A stretch of 64,000 bases of DNA. It comes from Pseudomonas sp. FeN3W (GTDB lineage Bacteria > Pseudomonadota > Gammaproteobacteria > Pseudomonadales > Pseudomonadaceae). The notes beneath the pieces were generated by a model. It was not told where the DNA came from. It saw nothing but the letters and a program-made list of their open reading frames with translations, and did not search any database. Each line of letters opens with the position of its first letter. The stretch's first letter is position 1. The position numbers were made by a program, and so were the translations under genes. This document shows, piece after piece, positions 61,588 through 64,000 of this stretch. The DNA lies in NCBI GenBank assembly GCA_030263805.2, contig CP136010.1:3673001-3737000 (forward strand). The letters are read 5' to 3'.

Positions 61588-63186
61588 TCACTGGAACCGC
61601 TCGACGCGGTTGCGGCCGCCATGCTTGGCGCGATACAGCGCTTCGTCGGCCTGTTGGGTGAGGGTCTTGACCTCGGCATCGCCGGCCAGCTCGGTGATAC
61701 CGCAGCTGAAGGTGCAACTGAGGTCGTGGGGCTGGGCTGGAAAGCGAATCTCCGCGAAGCGCTGGCGGATTTCATCGAGTACCTTGCAGGCGGCGTCCGC
61801 CGGCGTGTCCGGCAGCACCACGGCGAACTCTTCACCGCCGTAGCGGCCGATGTGATCGGTCTTGCGCAGACGCTGTTTCAGGAACAGCGCCAGGCTCTTG
61901 ATCACCCGGTCGCCCATGGGATGGCCAAAGGTGTCGTTGACCTGCTTGAAGTGGTCGATATCCAGCATGGCGAAGCTCAGCGGGCTGTTGTCGCGGCGCG
62001 CACGGAAGCGAGCATCCTCGAGCAGCTGCAGGCTGTGGGTGTGGTTGTACAGCCCGGTCAGGCTGTCGCGGACGATGCGTGCCTTCAGGCTTCTGGCGCG
62101 GGTCGCGCGCGTGCGCACGGTGGCGATCAGGTGGCTGGGCTTGATCGGCTTGGTGAGGAAGTCGTCGCCGCCTTCGCCCATGGCGTCGAGCTGCTTGTCC
62201 AGGTCGTCCTCGGCCGAAAGGTAGATGATCGGCACGCTGACATAGCGCTCGTGCTGACGAATCACCTTGGCCAGTTCGGTGCCCAGGCACTCGGGCATGT
62301 ACATGTCGAGGATGATCAGGTCCGGTTGAAACTCGGCCAGGGCACCGATGGCCTGAATCGGCTCGATCAGCGTCTGGGTGACGATGCCGGCGTTGTTCAG
62401 CACCCGCTCGGTGTGAGTGGCCTGGGCCCGGGAGTCGTCGATGATCAGCACGCGGATCGGTTCGTAGTGCGCCGTACGGGTGAAGATCTCGATCTTCTCC
62501 AGCAGGCTGCTGGCGTCGAGGGTGCCGGTGAAGAACTCCAGGCCACCGGCGCGCACCGCGGCCAGGCGCGTCGGTGTATCGGTTTCCAAATGGCTGAAGA
62601 ACAGCATCGGCAGCTTCGATTCAAGCCCCTGCTGGACCTGTTCGGCCAAGCGCAGTCCTTCGCTCGGACCGTTGAAATCGACTTCCATTACGATCGCGGC
62701 TGGATGGCGGCGATGCATCGCAGTGCGGAAAGCCGCGACACTGCTGAACGCCTGTGCGGACATGCTGAAGAAGTCCAGCTGGCGTACCAGATGTTCGGCG
62801 CGCTGCTGATCCTGCAGGGCGATGTATACCGGTTTGCTCAGCGGCGGCATAAATGACTGGTTATGCGGATCGCTGTGACGCAACCCGGTACGCGCAAGGC
62901 GGTAGATCAGCTGGCTGAGGGTGGAGATGGTGCCGCTGGAGAGACGGCCGCGGTTGTCCCGGATGTCGCTCAGGCAGTCTTCGATGCTCAGCGCGAGCTC
63001 GCTGTGCTCGGTCTGCTCGAAGCGGTCGGCGAAGCGCCGCAGCCGCGTCGTCGCTTCGGTCAGGGCAGCGTGGTAATCCTCGTTCCATTCGCTGCGTTGC
63101 AATTGCTGCCAAACCTCCAGCACTTCGCGTGCCTGGTGGATGACCCGCTGGGCGAAATGCTGCTTGAGCTCTTCCTGATCAGACAT
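61588..63186 (-). CDS. gcbA: Response-regulator diguanylate cyclase, GcbA/AdcA-like (REC-REC-GGDEF)
   Basis: This 532-residue soluble c-di-GMP synthase has a helical N-terminal region (1-115, Hpt-like in pattern but without a recognisable acceptor His), a first receiver-like domain (about 118-237) whose acceptor position reads Glu (E168 in IVMEVDF), an intact second receiver (about 243-360: IIDDS, acceptor D294 in IILDMYM, Thr/Ser in YLSAE, K347 in LTKPI) and a GGDEF domain. Active site GGEEF is at 450-454, with inhibitory-site RKTD at 441-444. Order and neighbours match PA4843 (GcbA/AdcA), tied to attachment and dispersion in pseudomonads. It is divergent from the DUF2333 gene. The cognate kinase is not in the window, though the hybrid kinase at 47947 cannot be excluded. 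Confidence 0.9.
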   Translation of the reverse strand: MSDQEELKQHFAQRVIHQAREVLEVWQQLQRSEWNEDYHAALTEATTRLRRFADRFEQTEHSELALSIEDCLSDIRDNRGRLSSGTISTLSQLIYRLARTGLRHSDPHNQSFMPPLSKPVYIALQDQQRAEHLVRQLDFFSMSAQAFSSVAAFRTAMHRRHPAAIVMEVDFNGPSEGLRLAEQVQQGLESKLPMLFFSHLETDTPTRLAAVRAGGLEFFTGTLDASSLLEKIEIFTRTAHYEPIRVLIIDDSRAQATHTERVLNNAGIVTQTLIEPIQAIGALAEFQPDLIILDMYMPECLGTELAKVIRQHERYVSVPIIYLSAEDDLDKQLDAMGEGGDDFLTKPIKPSHLIATVRTRATRARSLKARIVRDSLTGLYNHTHSLQLLEDARFRARRDNSPLSFAMLDIDHFKQVNDTFGHPMGDRVIKSLALFLKQRLRKTDHIGRYGGEEFAVVLPDTPADAACKVLDEIRQRFAEIRFPAQPHDLSCTFSCGITELAGDAEVKTLTQQADEALYRAKHGGRNRVERFQ

Positions 63187-63402
63187 CGCGATTCTTCCCG
63201 GTGCACAGGGTGCGCTGCCCTGGCTTTATGGTGGCGGCATGCTATCACTGCGGCGATGCTTTGGAAGTCCCACTGTGCGGTAGTGGTTCTCAATTTGGCG
63301 CTGAGTGAGCAGGGGCCCTGCGTTATAGTAAAGGCATGTCAGCGCAACGTCTCCGACGTCGTGCGGTCGAACCCCAGAACTCGCGAGAAGGACACATTGC
63401 CC

Positions 63403-64000
63403 ATGTTGGACTGGAAGAATCGCTTCGCTCGTCTCGGCCGCTCGAGTGGCCCTTCCAGTGGGATCGGGCGACGGGAGGGCAATCCACTCCTGCTGGTTCT
63501 CGCCGTCCTGCTGGGCGTGTACCTGCTGGTAACCCTCTTGCTTGGCTGGTACTGGAGTCGCGAACCCGATCTGTTTCCCGTGCAGCAGAGCGCTCGCCAG
63601 GCGGCCGAGGCTTCGCAGCGGCAGTTGGTCAGCGGCTATACGACGGTGGAAACGCTCAAGCGCGTTGCCAGTACCTTGCTGGACAAGCCCGGTGGCTACT
63701 TGAGCAACGATATCGCGCCGCCCGGGCTGTGGCTGGACAACATGCCGAGCTGGGAGTACGGCGTGCTGGTGCAGGTTCGCGATCTTTCCCGTGCGTTGCG
63801 CAAGGATTTCGCCCGCTCGCAGTCGCAGTCGACCGAGGATTCCGACCTGGCCAAGGCCGAGCCGTTGTTCAACTTCGACAATCGCAGCTGGGCGCTGCCG
63901 GCCTCCGAGTCTGAGTACCGCAACGCCATTCGCGGTCTGGATCGCTACCTGGCTCGGCTCAGCGATCCGCAGCCCAAGGCGCTGTTCTACACCCGTGCCG
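63403..64000 (+). CDS. DUF2333 family membrane protein (3' end outside window)
   Basis: About 199 residues are visible before the window ends. The ATG at 63403 has GAGAAGG upstream. The N-terminus is basic with Ser/Gly (MLDWKNRFARLGRSSGPSSG), followed by one membrane anchor (LLLVLAVLLGVYLLVTLLLG) and a predicted periplasmic helical region beginning WYWSREPDLFPVQQSARQAA. SGYTTVETLKRVASTLLDKP and PPGLWLDNMPSWEYGVLVQV are family-typical. The function is unknown. It is placed next to gcbA as PA4842 is to PA4843 in P. aeruginosa. Confidence 0.88.
   Translation, partial: MLDWKNRFARLGRSSGPSSGIGRREGNPLLLVLAVLLGVYLLVTLLLGWYWSREPDLFPVQQSARQAAEASQRQLVSGYTTVETLKRVASTLLDKPGGYLSNDIAPPGLWLDNMPSWEYGVLVQVRDLSRALRKDFARSQSQSTEDSDLAKAEPLFNFDNRSWALPASESEYRNAIRGLDRYLARLSDPQPKALFYTRA

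Overview
The window is a GC-rich gammaproteobacterial chromosome segment, almost certainly Pseudomonas sensu lato and most like the Stutzerimonas (Pseudomonas) stutzeri group. This rests on protein similarity recalled from known families and on gene order: mutL-miaA-hfq-hflX-hflK-hflC-hisZ-purA-tRNA-Leu-rnr-rlmB and rpsF-rpsR-DUF2232-rplI-dnaB-alr are arranged as in Pseudomonas aeruginosa. No database search was possible, so species-level placement is inference.

Layout. (1) 1-3.7 kb is the end of an accessory region: the C-terminal half of a CusA-type Cu/Ag efflux pump, a divergent pair of small unknown genes (one AbrB-like), a decayed IS1182-type transposase fragment and about 1.5 kb of DNA with no convincing gene. 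(2) 3.7-27.8 kb is core chromosome, largely matching the PAO1 PA4018-PA4045 neighbourhood as I remember it: SDR, glyoxalase-fold and YciC-like proteins, the isoprenoid genes xseB-ispA-dxs, two c-di-GMP signalling loci, ppa, an MtfA-like peptidase, RidA and Tat-exported PhoD, the ethanolamine catabolic operon exaC-eat-eutB-eutC, then mpl, ubiX and a YceK-like lipoprotein. (3) 27.9-59.4 kb: a second-type FtsH protease lies at the join to a block matching PA4950-PA4928: queG, nnr, tsaE, an AmiB-type amidase, mutL, miaA, hfq, hflX, hflKC, hisZ, purA, two tRNA-Leu(CAG), rnr, rlmB, a hybrid histidine kinase, rpsF, rpsR, DUF2232, rplI, dnaB, alr, a NicD-like diguanylate cyclase and a YgiQ radical-SAM protein. 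(4) 59.4-64 kb matches PA4844-PA4842: a CtpL-like chemoreceptor, a GcbA-like response-regulator diguanylate cyclase, and a DUF2333 gene cut by the window end.

Functional themes. Housekeeping dominates: translation, tRNA modification, mismatch repair, replication, wall recycling and purine/histidine synthesis. Ethanolamine use is encoded without microcompartment genes and without a regulator beside it. Signalling is dense: four GGDEF proteins, one chemoreceptor and one hybrid kinase. The most interesting unit is an orphan substrate-binding lipoprotein whose gene overlaps by 7 nt a membrane GGDEF-EAL protein (10.8-14.1 kb). Its layout recalls NspS-MbaA of Vibrio cholerae but uses a different binding-protein family.

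REP-like hairpins with a GTGGAAAA...TTTTCCAC stem occur three times, beside a related hairpin and a GC-rich one in the mpl-ubiX gap; a second palindrome family lies between the chemoreceptor and GcbA genes. No CRISPR array, rRNA operon, intact prophage or intact insertion sequence was seen.
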